From an uncultured Clostridia bacterium (GTDB lineage Bacteria > Bacillota > Clostridia > Christensenellales > UBA1242), in NCBI GenBank assembly GCA_930990975.1, contig CAKNRR010000003.1, positions 114,723 through 178,722 of the forward strand: a stretch of DNA of 64,000 bases, given 5' to 3'. Below the pieces are notes generated by a model. It was not told the origin of the DNA. It saw nothing but the letters and a program-made list of their open reading frames with translations, and did not search any database. Made by a program: the position numbers and the translations under genes. Of this stretch, positions 1-10,317 are shown piece by piece; the first letter of the stretch is position 1; each line of letters opens with the position of its first letter.

Positions 1-3000
1 AAGTCTTGGAACTTGGAAAGGATAGAATGGATCTTTCTGCTCCGTTTCCTCACCATCAGATTCATTTGCAAGAACAACTCCTGTTGTTGTCGTTTCATCG
101 TTATCATATGCCAATGGAGATTTATATACTGCTCTATTGCTATAACCATAATATGAGCCATATAATTCACTGGCAGTTGCCATTGTGTATCTATCGGCTT
201 TTATTGCACCAGGTTCAGCACTTACTGTAGGTTCAACTACATCAAGTTCTTCATCATTCATATCATAGAACGAAACTGAAACTATATCCAAATATTTAAT
301 CATAGGAGCGTGCGTTAGATAATTTTCTTTATCCTCATCTGTCCATTCGCCTGGATTTGAAACTTTACTTCCATCTGTTGAAGTAGTAGTAGTATAACCT
401 TCTTTTGTGTTTGTATTTTCTTCTAAATACTCTGGAAGATTTTTGTTGTCTGGATCTGGTTTGCTTGGATTTTCAGCAAATAAGTATGCTTCTATACCGC
501 TTATCTCAATGATAGAAGTATAAGCATCCGTTGATTGTGCACTTTGTGGTGTCGCACTTATATAATGTTTATCTATAGGATCCGCATCCTCTGTTTGAAT
601 TGTCAAACTTTCATACTTAGCACTTATATCAAAATATTCGCCTTCTGTAATAGCTATGCTATCACTTTCAATATAAGGTTCAGTATATGAAGATTCTAGG
701 CTGAAATAAACTTCATACTTAAAGCCATATGGATCTTCAGCTGTAACATAGAAGTATTGGGAACCAAATATTACTTCTTTAGCATTTTCAAATAATGTTG
801 TCTTCCCATTTGCAAGTTTTAAATAAGCTACAGGGACTAATTTATTTTCTGAATTGTTACCTTGCAACTCGAATCCTATAATATTCTCGCCGTCTTTAAT
901 TTCAGTTTTTTGTAAATCAGACAATTGATACCCGTTAGCGTCATAACCTATCCATCTGCCAGATCTAAGATCTGCTTCTAATTTTTGAGCTGTATTGTCT
1001 GTGTTGTTGTATTCAACCCCTTCGACAATCTTGCCACCAATCATAAATGTTATGTCAAATCTTGATGTCGCAAGTTCTATGTTTGCATTGTCACCATTTT
1101 TATGTTTTACAGACACATAACCACTTTGACTTGATGTGCTTGTCAATGTAAATTCATTATATTCACCACCGGCAATTGAAGCAATGTTGTAAATTTGGTC
1201 GCCAACATTTGATACAATTCCTGTTTCAGGGTCTGTTTCTATTTCATTACCACCATAAGACACTACATAGTCTGGTTCAATCTTGATCACTACATAGAAT
1301 GTTTTTGTAAATCCTAAACTATTATATACAACCTCTGTCAACACATAGTCACCTAAGTTGTCAGCACCTAATGGCAAGAGTGTATAATCATAAGCTGCAC
1401 CACCAGCATTTAAAACTGCAGACATTTGCAAATATACATCCCCTTCATCAGCAGCTCCACCTTGAACAGTCACTTTAAAGCCTTCTTGGGCAACATATTT
1501 TGTTCTGTATTTCTCTATAAGTTCTTTTTGTCCTTCAACAATAACGTCATCATTATTTCTTCCATCTTTCCCATCATAGTTTAAAGTTCTCATTGTGAGT
1601 GTTGCTTTGCCTTCTCCGAAGTCGGCTGAACTTATATAAGTGTTGCTTGTTGGGTGTTTAACTCCAAATTCTTGGACCATGCTCTCATATTCATAGTTCA
1701 CTGAAAGATTGATATGATTTAATGAACTAGAAATCTTATTCTCAACATCTATATCAATGCTTGCTTGATAATAATATTTTGCTGTCAATGGTTCTTGTGC
1801 ATTTGCACTTCCATCATTTTTATTAAATGGTATATTTTCACCATTTTCATTTGCAAAAGCATAAGTTTCTATTGGAGTATCTATTGTAATACTCTTAGAA
1901 TCTAGTGAAAGATTATTAAGTGATGTACCATATTTTTCATAAGCAACAGGTATTCCAGATGTTTGGGCACTTGCAGCTTGTCCATACATTAATTGCACTC
2001 TGTTTGCAAGTTTAACGCTTGTAAATATTTGTCCAGCATTGTCTGAATTTGTAACTTTGTTCAAGTCTTTCCAAGTTGCTGGAACTTTTGTTGAAGAGTC
2101 ACTAGTTTGTGTAACTTGTTCAATTAAGTTGCAATTTATATAGCCTTTAAGATCTTCATAAGCCCCTCCAGCCGCTGTGTTCGTATCGTTCAATATAGTT
2201 GTTGTCAAAAGCTGTTTATCAAAGTTGCTTACAAGATAAGCGCCAACATAAGTAAAGTTTGGCATTGGGTAGCCAAGGTCGAGATACAATTTTTTACCTG
2301 CATCAGACTTGCTTATATATTGAGCATAAGAAGCAAAGAAGTGTGCTGTCTGTCCTTCTTCTCTATATTTTGCATTGTCTGTAAAGATCATATAATAAGA
2401 GCCTTCTGCTTGTAATGATGAATTCATTTCTACTTCAGCCATTCTGTGATGTGCAAACAAATTGTTTACTGAAGTTTTATCAACATATATAGTTTCCACA
2501 TTGTTTCCGCTTCCACTAACAGTTGAATATTTGCTTGCATTATTTATTTGAACAGAAAGAGCGTTACTCATTATATAAACAGTATAGTCGCATGAGACAT
2601 TTTGATATGTGATTCTAAATTTGATAAATGACTCTGAACCATTATCATTAAATGTTATGCCACCTGCCCCTGAAACCCAAGTTCCTCGTTTAAATGTTAT
2701 ATTAGCATCGAATGGAATTTCCTCACTTGTATTGTAATTTTTATCACTAGAAGTTGGTGCATCGGTAATATTCTCTGAGTTTATCGTATATATACTTGCA
2801 TTTTGTTTTTCAAGTATTGCAATTCTAAGAAGGCTTGGGTCAATTTTAGGACTTGAGCCACTTCCATCTAATGTTATTTTAGTATTATATGTAGGAACTT
2901 CATTTGTTGGTTGCCCAGCATTTCCTAATTCAGCTTTATTGAATATAATTCTAGCTTCACTACTGAAAATTGCATTTTGGAATAAGAAATTATCCAAAAC

Positions 3001-6000
3001 TTTTGCAAATGTTGTTTTATCATCAATATATTCTTGAGTCAATTGTTCTTTATCTGGAACTGGATAGTTTGGTGTCATTTGAACGCTTGGATAAACTCTA
3101 AACACATAAGTTGTCACAAATGATTGAGATTGAGGTATTCCCTCTAAACCTGTTACATCAACTACATTATCTTGATAATCGTCAAAATTAATATTAACTG
3201 TCAAGTTCAATTCAACAGATGTATATCCAGCCACATAATTTGTAACAATTATATTCTCTTTACCTTTGCTAAAGCTCTCGCTTTGGTTGTATGCTGCGCT
3301 GGCTGATGAACCTGAATAAGTCAAATTATATTCATTTCCAGTATTTATATCGTCAAACAATTCCTTCCCAGCTTTTCTGTATGCTTCAACATCAATCGTA
3401 TTAAATGCAATAATATTCTCTGCATCTACACTTGTTTTTGGTGTTATATTGTGCTTCAAAGTGAATTCTTGAGTAAATTCAAAGGTTTTATCCCCTTCAA
3501 AAGTAATAACAAAATCATAAACTACTTTATAATCATTTAAAAGATTTGCTGCAACAAAGCCTGCGTTTTTAGAGAAATAAACATAATTATGTCCATCCCC
3601 TGTATTATTTTCATTTAATGTTGCCTCAACTGTATATTCATTTGCTGGCTTTCCATTAATTTCGAAAAGTCCATTTGTTGCACTTTCGCTATATTCAAAT
3701 GGAGTTGTAGTCCCTCCTTGAATGATACCATCATTTTTAAGTGTTACACTTACATTGGCATCAAGAACTATTCTCAATGTCGCAAGGTATCCTTGAGAAG
3801 TATAAAGGGTAAATTCTACTTCTCTATCAGATGAAATATATTCATTAAGTCTTATTATAAACTTACCTTCATTTTCTTGTCTTGCATCGTATTCTACATA
3901 TGAATATATGCTTGGATTTGTTTCTTCTGTTTTAGTTCCGTCTGGCAAATAAGCAACACTTCCGTCAGTTAGTTCAATTTGAAGTGTATCCCATTCAATT
4001 GTATAGCCTTCTGAAGAACCTGCAACATAATTCTCTAACAATTGAATATTGAGTTCAACTTCTCTATAATTCTCTTGAGTGGTCTCGTCTTTTGCTTCTG
4101 TTCCACTAAACCCATTATTTAAATACAATACATATTCTCTATGGAGGTCATCAGTGATGAAAGTTTCATCGACCTCTTCACCTTCCTTAATATTTGTAGC
4201 TTCAAATTTTACAGAATATTTGTGAGTTGTTGAATTAAATATAAATTGATAATATTGTTCTCCACCAATGATTGCTAATTGATCATTTTCAAGTCCGCCA
4301 GTATAACTATGCTTAATGCTTACGGTTATTTCTTGATCAGCGATTGGTGTATAGTACATTTGTGAATAATCTTCAGAGAATTGAATATCAATCTTGTTTT
4401 TCCATTCGCTTTCATTATAGTATGTATCTTCACCTATTCTTACACTTACAACCTCATTGATAGATTTTAAACTTTCATAAATTTTTAATCCGTCATAGTA
4501 GAATGAACCATTACCGCTGACAATGTTTATCTCAACTACATCATCTTTTTGAACAAGTCCATCTAATCCTTCTTCGTTTACGAATAGTTCGTTAAGATCA
4601 ATTATAACATTTTCGTCAGCTTTAGCTATTGTCTTAAATACAGGAGCTACTCCATCTACAGTTTCTAAAGCATTATTATCAGGATTATGGCGCTTTAAAG
4701 TAAGCCATACTTTCATATCCTTTTCAACTTGAACTTCAAGTTCTGTGCTGTCAGCTATATCAAATTGTTTTGAAATATTGAAACGCTTATAATTTTCATG
4801 CAATGTTGTTGAACTGAATATGCTTTCAAGATCAATCATTCCTTGTTCATTCACGGTTGAATCTATATATTCTGCTGTACCATTATATGCATAAACTGCA
4901 TCGCTCACTACGACATCCGGTACAACTTTCATTAAGTAATAGAAAGTCAATTTGTCGCTTGTGTTTGACAATGTGTAACTAAGAGCAAGATAGAAATTTG
5001 TTTGAGTTGTTGGCAAGTGATTAAGTGATAATCTTCCGTATCTCTCTGCAGAACCCCCAACATCTTCTGTCCCCATCAAAATGTTTTTGATTAATTCTTC
5101 ACTTGTCTTATAATTTCCAGTTGTGTCAATTGCATAATATTCGATGGCTGGAGTTATTTCAGTATCATTAATGATAAAGAGCCCTTCATCGCCTACTGTT
5201 TCACCAAAGCTATATTCAGTCAAAATTTGAGAGATTTGCCCCGCTCTAATTTCATTATAAACAACTTTTGCATCCTTATTTTCGTCGTTATCTGTGCCAG
5301 TTTTTAAAAGTTGTTCTGGTGTTGTCATAGCTATTTCAAGCTTTCTATAATCTTCAACATTTGCTGAATAATTTACATAATCAAACCCTATAGAAGAAAT
5401 CAAAATTGGAACATACACAACAGCTGGACTGCTTGTTATGCTTGCGCTTTCATCTCTAGCACCAAAATACATTACTAAATAAATTTTTTCATTTAATCCG
5501 TTTATTAACTTATTTGCAGTATTTTTGGCAGTTATATTTGTACCAGAAATTGTTGTTGTGCCGCCTTCTTCATCTATAATAGTTTTTTCTGCACTATTTG
5601 TTACACCATAATAATTTGACAAGCTGTTGCCATCAAGATCTTGAAGTATCAAATAAGCACTATAGTTGTCAGAGAAGCTCTTATTCATAAACCAGCTTCC
5701 TTCTTCAATCATTACATAGCCTTTTCCGTTTACAAATTGAACCTGTGATTGTTCTTGTAATTGTTGAGCTGATTGGCCTTCACCTTCTGCCAACTTATAT
5801 GATGCTATCATATTTGCAAGATATTGATACATTTCAAGTCTATATTCTTCTTCTGTCAACTCTTCTTCCTGACTTCCAGGAAAATCAAATAATCTTATTT
5901 TAACTTCAATAGTAGCCAATGCCTTTTCATCAGCATCTTCTTCATTAAGTTTAACATATAAATTAGTTTTAAGCTCTGATGTATTGTAATCAAACAAGAA

Positions 6001-9000
6001 TCTTGTATCATTTTTTAAGAGAACAGAACCATTATATTCAAAATATTCTTCAAATGAATAGAATGCTGTAAATTCTCCAATATCTACGACATCTTCACTA
6101 GAAGCTCTCGTGATTTTTACAAAATCTTCAATATTGATTCCTCCAACAGAATTATTTAAAGCATAATAAATGTAATCAAGTCCTTCAATTTTAAGATTTC
6201 TTGTAATTTCAAAAGAAATCGACCTACTTACAGCAAAATAATTGTCGCCGTCTGGTCTAAATATAATAGTAAATGTGCCATCCTCTTTATCCCAGAAATC
6301 AACAAAATTAATTTTTGCTTGTCCATCTGAATTTGGAGTAAAGATTGCGACATAATTTCCTGCTCCTGGGTTGTCTGTTTGTGCAATATAATCTCCTTCG
6401 CTTCTTACTATATAATAAGTATTTGCTGAGAATAATGAACCAAATGTTATTGTTCCCTCACCAGTTGGGTCTTTATAGTTGTTTGTTACTTTATTATCAA
6501 TCACGACATCTGTCGCAGCATACAAAGGTTCTGATGTTGAAGAGTCTGGATAGTTTTTTGCTGCAATTGATATGTTTGACATTAATTTCAAATTAAGTGT
6601 TGACTCTATTGCCCCATTTGAACCTTGGTCACTTATAGTGAATCTCAAAGTATGTTCTCTAGCAAAGTCTTTATTAATTCTTATCTTAGAAATGCTCTTT
6701 CCACTTAATGTTCTTATTATTTGATCTGCATCTACATTTTCACCATCAAGCCCTGTTATTAAACTATCGTTTTCATCATACAAACTGAGCATTGCATCTT
6801 TTCCGAACAAGTTAACCAACAACTGATTGTCATCATTCATTGTTGTATCGTTTAAATATTGTTGACTTAATTGGAACTTAATATTGGTATATGGTTGTTT
6901 AGCTCCATCTTCTCCTACATAAAATTGAACTAAAGTATCAAGATCTATATATTGTTCCCCTGCAGATTTAGCACCATATTTTGAAATGTCAATATTTGAA
7001 ACATCTGTAACTTCATAATCTCCAGCCGCAAATGGGTCTGTTGAAGTTGACTTTCTTACTTCTGTTATACCAACTGAAGAAATGTTCATATTGAGATATT
7101 GATTATTTGGATCTCCTTCAGCCTTAATTGTAGAGCTGTTTCCATCCAAAGTTTCAAGTGCCAAAGATACATTTGCATTTGTTGATTGTCTGAATGTGAA
7201 TGTTTGACCATTTAAGTTTACCGCATTTGAATCACCTGTCCAAACAACAAATTTCCAGCTTCCTGACAATGTGTCTGTGCGTTCTTTTTGGTCTGTTATG
7301 ATTACATAACTGTTATCTTGACCCAAAAGGCTTAACAACAATTGATCTGTTGATGTGAATGGATTTGCTTCTGATGTAGGCAATCCTGTACAAATAATTT
7401 TTGTGTTGAAACTCCCTGATGATTCAAGTGTTTGATTTACAGTAATTTGTCCACCAGCCACATAATCTTTATATATCTCATCAGCAGTAATTGAAATATC
7501 CGTTGAAACTGGGCTATATACGCACAAAACAATGTCAGTTATGTTTAAATGCCATTCAATATTCTTATCATCAAGATTGTCATATTTAAGTGAGATTTGT
7601 GAAATATATATTCCCTCCAAATCAGAGATATTCATACCAGTATTTATTCCTATCTGATAAGTTATAACTCCGTAAGAGGTTTCATCATCTATAGAAAATT
7701 GAGCTGTGCCAACTGAGAAATAGTTTGAAACATCATTGTTTTGACGATCTCTAAATACAAGGCTCATATACCCATTGTCATATTCTTCTTGGAATACAGA
7801 AACTGATTCTGGAGCAACATTAAATGAAACCGAGAATGTATTTGATGTGCCTTGATCAATTAAAATTTCGCCATCTAATTCTTGGAATGCTTCAGTATTG
7901 ATTTCACCAGGTGTTACAGAATTTTCATAAAGCACCTTTTCGCAATTTACTTCTATATAATCCAAACTCATCTTGGCTATTTTATAAGTGAGCCCACCTT
8001 GACCTTCTTCATAGACTGGGCTTCCATTTTCAGTAACAATAGTTGCATAATACAATCTAAATGAACCAGTATTTTGCAATGTGATTGTATTGCCTCTCAA
8101 AGCAAACAATAATGTATTTCCAGCATTTGTTGCATAAGTCCCTGAAAGATTGCTGTCATAGCTTGTGCTTCCTAGTACTTTATTTATTGTATCAATATAA
8201 TCTTCTTTATTGCCATCGCCAAACCATGCAAAGAAAACAACATCTTTATACATGTTTCCCTCAGGAATTTCTATAAGTGATTGCAAATCAATGTTTTGTG
8301 GTTTGATTATTCCATTTGAATCATAGTCAAGCATTATATCTATATCACTTGAATCTGCCCAAGTGATGTCTTCTTCAATGTGTTCATCTACTGATAATGT
8401 AAAGTTGTATACAAGGGGTTCACCTTCACCAAATAGTGATATTTCATCGTTTTCCCCTTCGATTAAAAGAACAACTGAAACTTCAATATCAACATCTCTT
8501 GTTGATGTTATATCCCAATAACAATAGTTTTTGTTTGTAACTTGCGAGTATGGTTTATAATATCTTACTCCGTTAATTTCTTCATAGTCGCCACCAGATA
8601 TTTTTAAGAAAGCATCAACGCCTACTGTTGGATCAACACCTTCATAGCTAAAACTTAACGCAATGTTTGGCAAAAGCCCTTCAATAATTGTATCTGATGT
8701 TGAATAAATGTTAACACCCAAGAATTGTGCTGTTTTGTCATAATCATATTGATTAATATATACTCTCAAAGCTTGATTTGTGTTTGCATTTATTGTTTGA
8801 CTTGCTTTGTTTACAGTGAAGTTTTTAACGCTCGCTGATCCTATTTTAATAGAAAGTTTTGATAAAACATCTCTATTAAGTGTTGATGATGGTGTTTCAT
8901 CACTGGTAGAAGCAAGATAATTCAAAATTTGTGAATAGAAAAGTTCATCAGTTAAATCTGTAAATTGATTTTCAGTTTCTATTTGAGTTTTTGCGCTTCT

Positions 9001-9888
9001 AAATGTATATCCATATAATTGTATATTATCTACAGCTTGGTCGCCAGCAAGGAAACGAATGTTGTATTTATCAACATAGATTGTAGAAAGAATGTTTGTA
9101 TCTACATTCAATGCTTGATAGAATGAGTGTTTCATTCTCTTGCTTTCTGCTGCTATTGCATCATTTTTATCATCGCTGTAAATGTATTCACTGTTTGCAG
9201 GATAGAATTTTGTTTTTAAAGTAAATCCTTCCCCTGTTACAATTTGATTTGTTTCTTTATCATTTGAGTTCACTGCAACAACTTTTGTCTTATAAACAGG
9301 GACATCTACTGCAATATTTAATGAGGTTCTATTTGATTGATTGTCTTCTGTAACAGTTAGTTGTGAGGTTGCAACCAATGTTGAGATACCACCAACAATC
9401 CAATCAATACGATTGTTAAATTCATCTAAAATTTCTTGACCTTGGTCGTCTACCAAATAATTGTCTTTTATAAGAAGAACTTGGAACTCTTGTCCAATAG
9501 TGACAATTTCAGGAACTTGGATAATACCATTGTCAATATATGTAATTCCGTCATCTTTTACAATTCTATGAGTAACATCATTATTTTCAAAAGAAAGTGT
9601 GACTTCTTTTCTTGTTATGTTCTCAGTTTCTGAATTTACTGTAAGCATAAAATCATCAACCACTTCAAGTTGACCATTTGCCTCATTTAATAATTCATCG
9701 TCATATGTAAAGGTTATTGTTTGCGGATATATTATTTTTTCCTCAAAACCTCCTGACAGAAAAACACCCAAAATAGTTACACCTGTAATAAAGCCAACAG
9801 ATGCAACTGCGATGAGTACAGTAAGCCACACCGGCCACTTTTTTCTTCTCTCACCCTTGTCTACTTTTTCTTTCTTTACTTTCTTCAT
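1..9888 (-). CDS. Giant membrane-anchored surface protein, 3' part beyond the window
   Basis: Reading leftwards from an ATG at 9888, the frame stays open to base 1: 3296 codons with no stop seen, so the C-terminus lies outside the window. The start is supported by GAGGTG a few bases upstream. Residues 1-17 are very basic (MKKVKKEKVDKGERRKK), followed by a hydrophobic segment at about 20-44 and no lipobox, so I read it as a signal-anchor protein with a huge ectodomain. The ectodomain is rich in Thr, Asn, Asp and Ser and looks like many diverged beta-sandwich (Ig-like) units. Similar edge strands recur, for example KVVPDVVVS near 4.9 kb, VFRVYPSVQM near 3.1 kb and VIKIEPDYVVS near 1.3 kb. No enzyme motif, sortase signal or GLUG motif was seen in this part. 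Adhesion or cell-surface structure is an inference from architecture only. Confidence 0.85.
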   Translation of the reverse strand, partial: MKKVKKEKVDKGERRKKWPVWLTVLIAVASVGFITGVTILGVFLSGGFEEKIIYPQTITFTYDDELLNEANGQLEVVDDFMLTVNSETENITRKEVTLSFENNDVTHRIVKDDGITYIDNGIIQVPEIVTIGQEFQVLLIKDNYLVDDQGQEILDEFNNRIDWIVGGISTLVATSQLTVTEDNQSNRTSLNIAVDVPVYKTKVVAVNSNDKETNQIVTGEGFTLKTKFYPANSEYIYSDDKNDAIAAESKRMKHSFYQALNVDTNILSTIYVDKYNIRFLAGDQAVDNIQLYGYTFRSAKTQIETENQFTDLTDELFYSQILNYLASTSDETPSSTLNRDVLSKLSIKIGSASVKNFTVNKASQTINANTNQALRVYINQYDYDKTAQFLGVNIYSTSDTIIEGLLPNIALSFSYEGVDPTVGVDAFLKISGGDYEEINGVRYYKPYSQVTNKNYCYWDITSTRDVDIEVSVVLLIEGENDEISLFGEGEPLVYNFTLSVDEHIEEDITWADSSDIDIMLDYDSNGIIKPQNIDLQSLIEIPEGNMYKDVVFFAWFGDGNKEDYIDTINKVLGSTSYDSNLSGTYATNAGNTLLFALRGNTITLQNTGSFRLYYATIVTENGSPVYEEGQGGLTYKIAKMSLDYIEVNCEKVLYENSVTPGEINTEAFQELDGEILIDQGTSNTFSVSFNVAPESVSVFQEEYDNGYMSLVFRDRQNNDVSNYFSVGTAQFSIDDETSYGVITYQIGINTGMNISDLEGIYISQISLKYDNLDDKNIEWHLNITDIVLCVYSPVSTDISITADEIYKDYVAGGQITVNQTLESSGSFNTKIICTGLPTSEANPFTSTDQLLLSLLGQDNSYVIITDQKERTDTLSGSWKFVVWTGDSNAVNLNGQTFTFRQSTNANVSLALETLDGNSSTIKAEGDPNNQYLNMNISSVGITEVRKSTSTDPFAAGDYEVTDVSNIDISKYGAKSAGEQYIDLDTLVQFYVGEDGAKQPYTNIKFQLSQQYLNDTTMNDDNQLLVNLFGKDAMLSLYDENDSLITGLDGENVDADQIIRTLSGKSISKIRINKDFAREHTLRFTISDQGSNGAIESTLNLKLMSNISIAAKNYPDSSTSEPLYAATDVVIDNKVTNNYKDPTGEGTITFGSLFSANTYYIVRSEGDYIAQTDNPGAGNYVAIFTPNSDGQAKINFVDFWDKEDGTFTIIFRPDGDNYFAVSRSISFEITRNLKIEGLDYIYYALNNSVGGINIEDFVKITRASSEDVVDIGEFTAFYSFEEYFEYNGSVLLKNDTRFLFDYNTSELKTNLYVKLNEEDADEKALATIEVKIRLFDFPGSQEEELTEEEYRLEMYQYLANMIASYKLAEGEGQSAQQLQEQSQVQFVNGKGYVMIEEGSWFMNKSFSDNYSAYLILQDLDGNSLSNYYGVTNSAEKTIIDEEGGTTTISGTNITAKNTANKLINGLNEKIYLVMYFGARDESASITSSPAVVYVPILISSIGFDYVNYSANVEDYRKLEIAMTTPEQLLKTGTDNDENKDAKVVYNEIRAGQISQILTEYSFGETVGDEGLFIINDTEITPAIEYYAIDTTGNYKTSEELIKNILMGTEDVGGSAERYGRLSLNHLPTTQTNFYLALSYTLSNTSDKLTFYYLMKVVPDVVVSDAVYAYNGTAEYIDSTVNEQGMIDLESIFSSTTLHENYKRFNISKQFDIADSTELEVQVEKDMKVWLTLKRHNPDNNALETVDGVAPVFKTIAKADENVIIDLNELFVNEEGLDGLVQKDDVVEINIVSGNGSFYYDGLKIYESLKSINEVVSVRIGEDTYYNESEWKNKIDIQFSEDYSQMYYTPIADQEITVSIKHSYTGGLENDQLAIIGGEQYYQFIFNSTTHKYSVKFEATNIKEGEEVDETFITDDLHREYVLYLNNGFSGTEAKDETTQENYREVELNIQLLENYVAGSSEGYTIEWDTLQIELTDGSVAYLPDGTKTEETNPSIYSYVEYDARQENEGKFIIRLNEYISSDREVEFTLYTSQGYLATLRIVLDANVSVTLKNDGIIQGGTTTPFEYSESATNGLFEINGKPANEYTVEATLNENNTGDGHNYVYFSKNAGFVAANLLNDYKVVYDFVITFEGDKTFEFTQEFTLKHNITPKTSVDAENIIAFNTIDVEAYRKAGKELFDDINTGNEYNLTYSGSSASAAYNQSESFSKGKENIIVTNYVAGYTSVELNLTVNINFDDYQDNVVDVTGLEGIPQSQSFVTTYVFRVYPSVQMTPNYPVPDKEQLTQEYIDDKTTFAKVLDNFLFQNAIFSSEARIIFNKAELGNAGQPTNEVPTYNTKITLDGSGSSPKIDPSLLRIAILEKQNASIYTINSENITDAPTSSDKNYNTSEEIPFDANITFKRGTWVSGAGGITFNDNGSESFIKFRITYQNVSCDYTVYIMSNALSVQINNASKYSTVSGSGNNVETIYVDKTSVNNLFAHHRMAEVEMNSSLQAEGSYYMIFTDNAKYREEGQTAHFFASYAQYISKSDAGKKLYLDLGYPMPNFTYVGAYLVSNFDKQLLTTTILNDTNTAAGGAYEDLKGYINCNLIEQVTQTSDSSTKVPATWKDLNKVTNSDNAGQIFTSVKLANRVQLMYGQAASAQTSGIPVAYEKYGTSLNNLSLDSKSITIDTPIETYAFANENGENIPFNKNDGSANAQEPLTAKYYYQASIDIDVENKISSSLNHINLSVNYEYESMVQEFGVKHPTSNTYISSADFGEGKATLTMRTLNYDGKDGRNNDDVIVEGQKELIEKYRTKYVAQEGFKVTVQGGAADEGDVYLQMSAVLNAGGAAYDYTLLPLGADNLGDYVLTEVVYNSLGFTKTFYVVIKIEPDYVVSYGGNEIETDPETGIVSNVGDQIYNIASIAGGEYNEFTLTSTSSQSGYVSVKHKNGDNANIELATSRFDITFMIGGKIVEGVEYNNTDNTAQKLEADLRSGRWIGYDANGYQLSDLQKTEIKDGENIIGFELQGNNSENKLVPVAYLKLANGKTTLFENAKEVIFGSQYFYVTAEDPYGFKYEVYFSLESSYTEPYIESDSIAITEGEYFDISAKYESLTIQTEDADPIDKHYISATPQSAQSTDAYTSIIEISGIEAYLFAENPSKPDPDNKNLPEYLEENTNTKEGYTTTTSTDGSKVSNPGEWTDEDKENYLTHAPMIKYLDIVSVSFYDMNDEELDVVEPTVSAEPGAIKADRYTMATASELYGSYYGYSNRAVYKSPLAYDNDETTTTGVVLANESDGEETEQKDPFYPFQVPRL

Positions 9889-9926
9889 TTAAGACACCTC
9901 ATTTTCTTAAATATATTCTCATTTAT

Positions 9927-9955
9927 ATTATAAATTTTTGATAGAAAAAAAGCAA
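9927..9955 (-). promoter_or_regulatory. Promoter of the giant surface protein gene
   Basis: On the minus strand a TTGCTT box (9955-9950) and a perfect TATAAT (9932-9927) are 17 bases apart. This gives an mRNA leader of about 30 bases that contains the GAGGTG ribosome binding site. Confidence 0.6.
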
Positions 9956-10254
9956 ACAAATAATCGTATTTTGTCAATTATTTATAAACTTATATATATT
10001 ATAAATATAAAGCGCGAAAATATTTAATTTGAAACAAATAAATTTGATTAAATTAAAAAATAAATTATCATATTAAAACATTAAATAATTTTCTTTTTAT
10101 TATTTAAAAATTTGTTAAAAAATTAATTTTTTTATTAAATTTATTATTTTTTATTAAAATTCATTCATTTTTTATTATTTTTTTAATTTTTATATATATT
10201 TTTTAATTTTAACCTTTTTATAAAATTTGAAGACTGTCTTTATCAATCTTTTGT
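9956..10254. other. AT-rich intergenic spacer between divergent genes
   Basis: Nearly GC-free DNA, especially 10020-10210, made of long A/T runs between the divergent giant gene and ykpA. I see no ORF and no structured RNA here. Confidence 0.6.
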
Positions 10255-10283
10255 TTGACAATTCAATACTTATATTTTATAAT
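10255..10283 (+). promoter_or_regulatory. Consensus promoter of ykpA
   Basis: Perfect TTGACA (10255-10260), 17-base spacer, perfect TATAAT (10278-10283). The predicted start near 10290 leaves a short leader with AAAGGAG (10301-10307) ahead of the ATG. Confidence 0.85.
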
Positions 10284-10317
10284 ATTCAATATGTAAAACA
10301 AAAGGAGCAATTATAAT

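Noticed and set aside
6345..6596. Plus-strand frames within the two giant genes (several, up to 130 codons)
   Set aside because: They are antisense shadows of long minus-strand genes, Leu/Tyr/His-rich, without ribosome binding sites or promoters.
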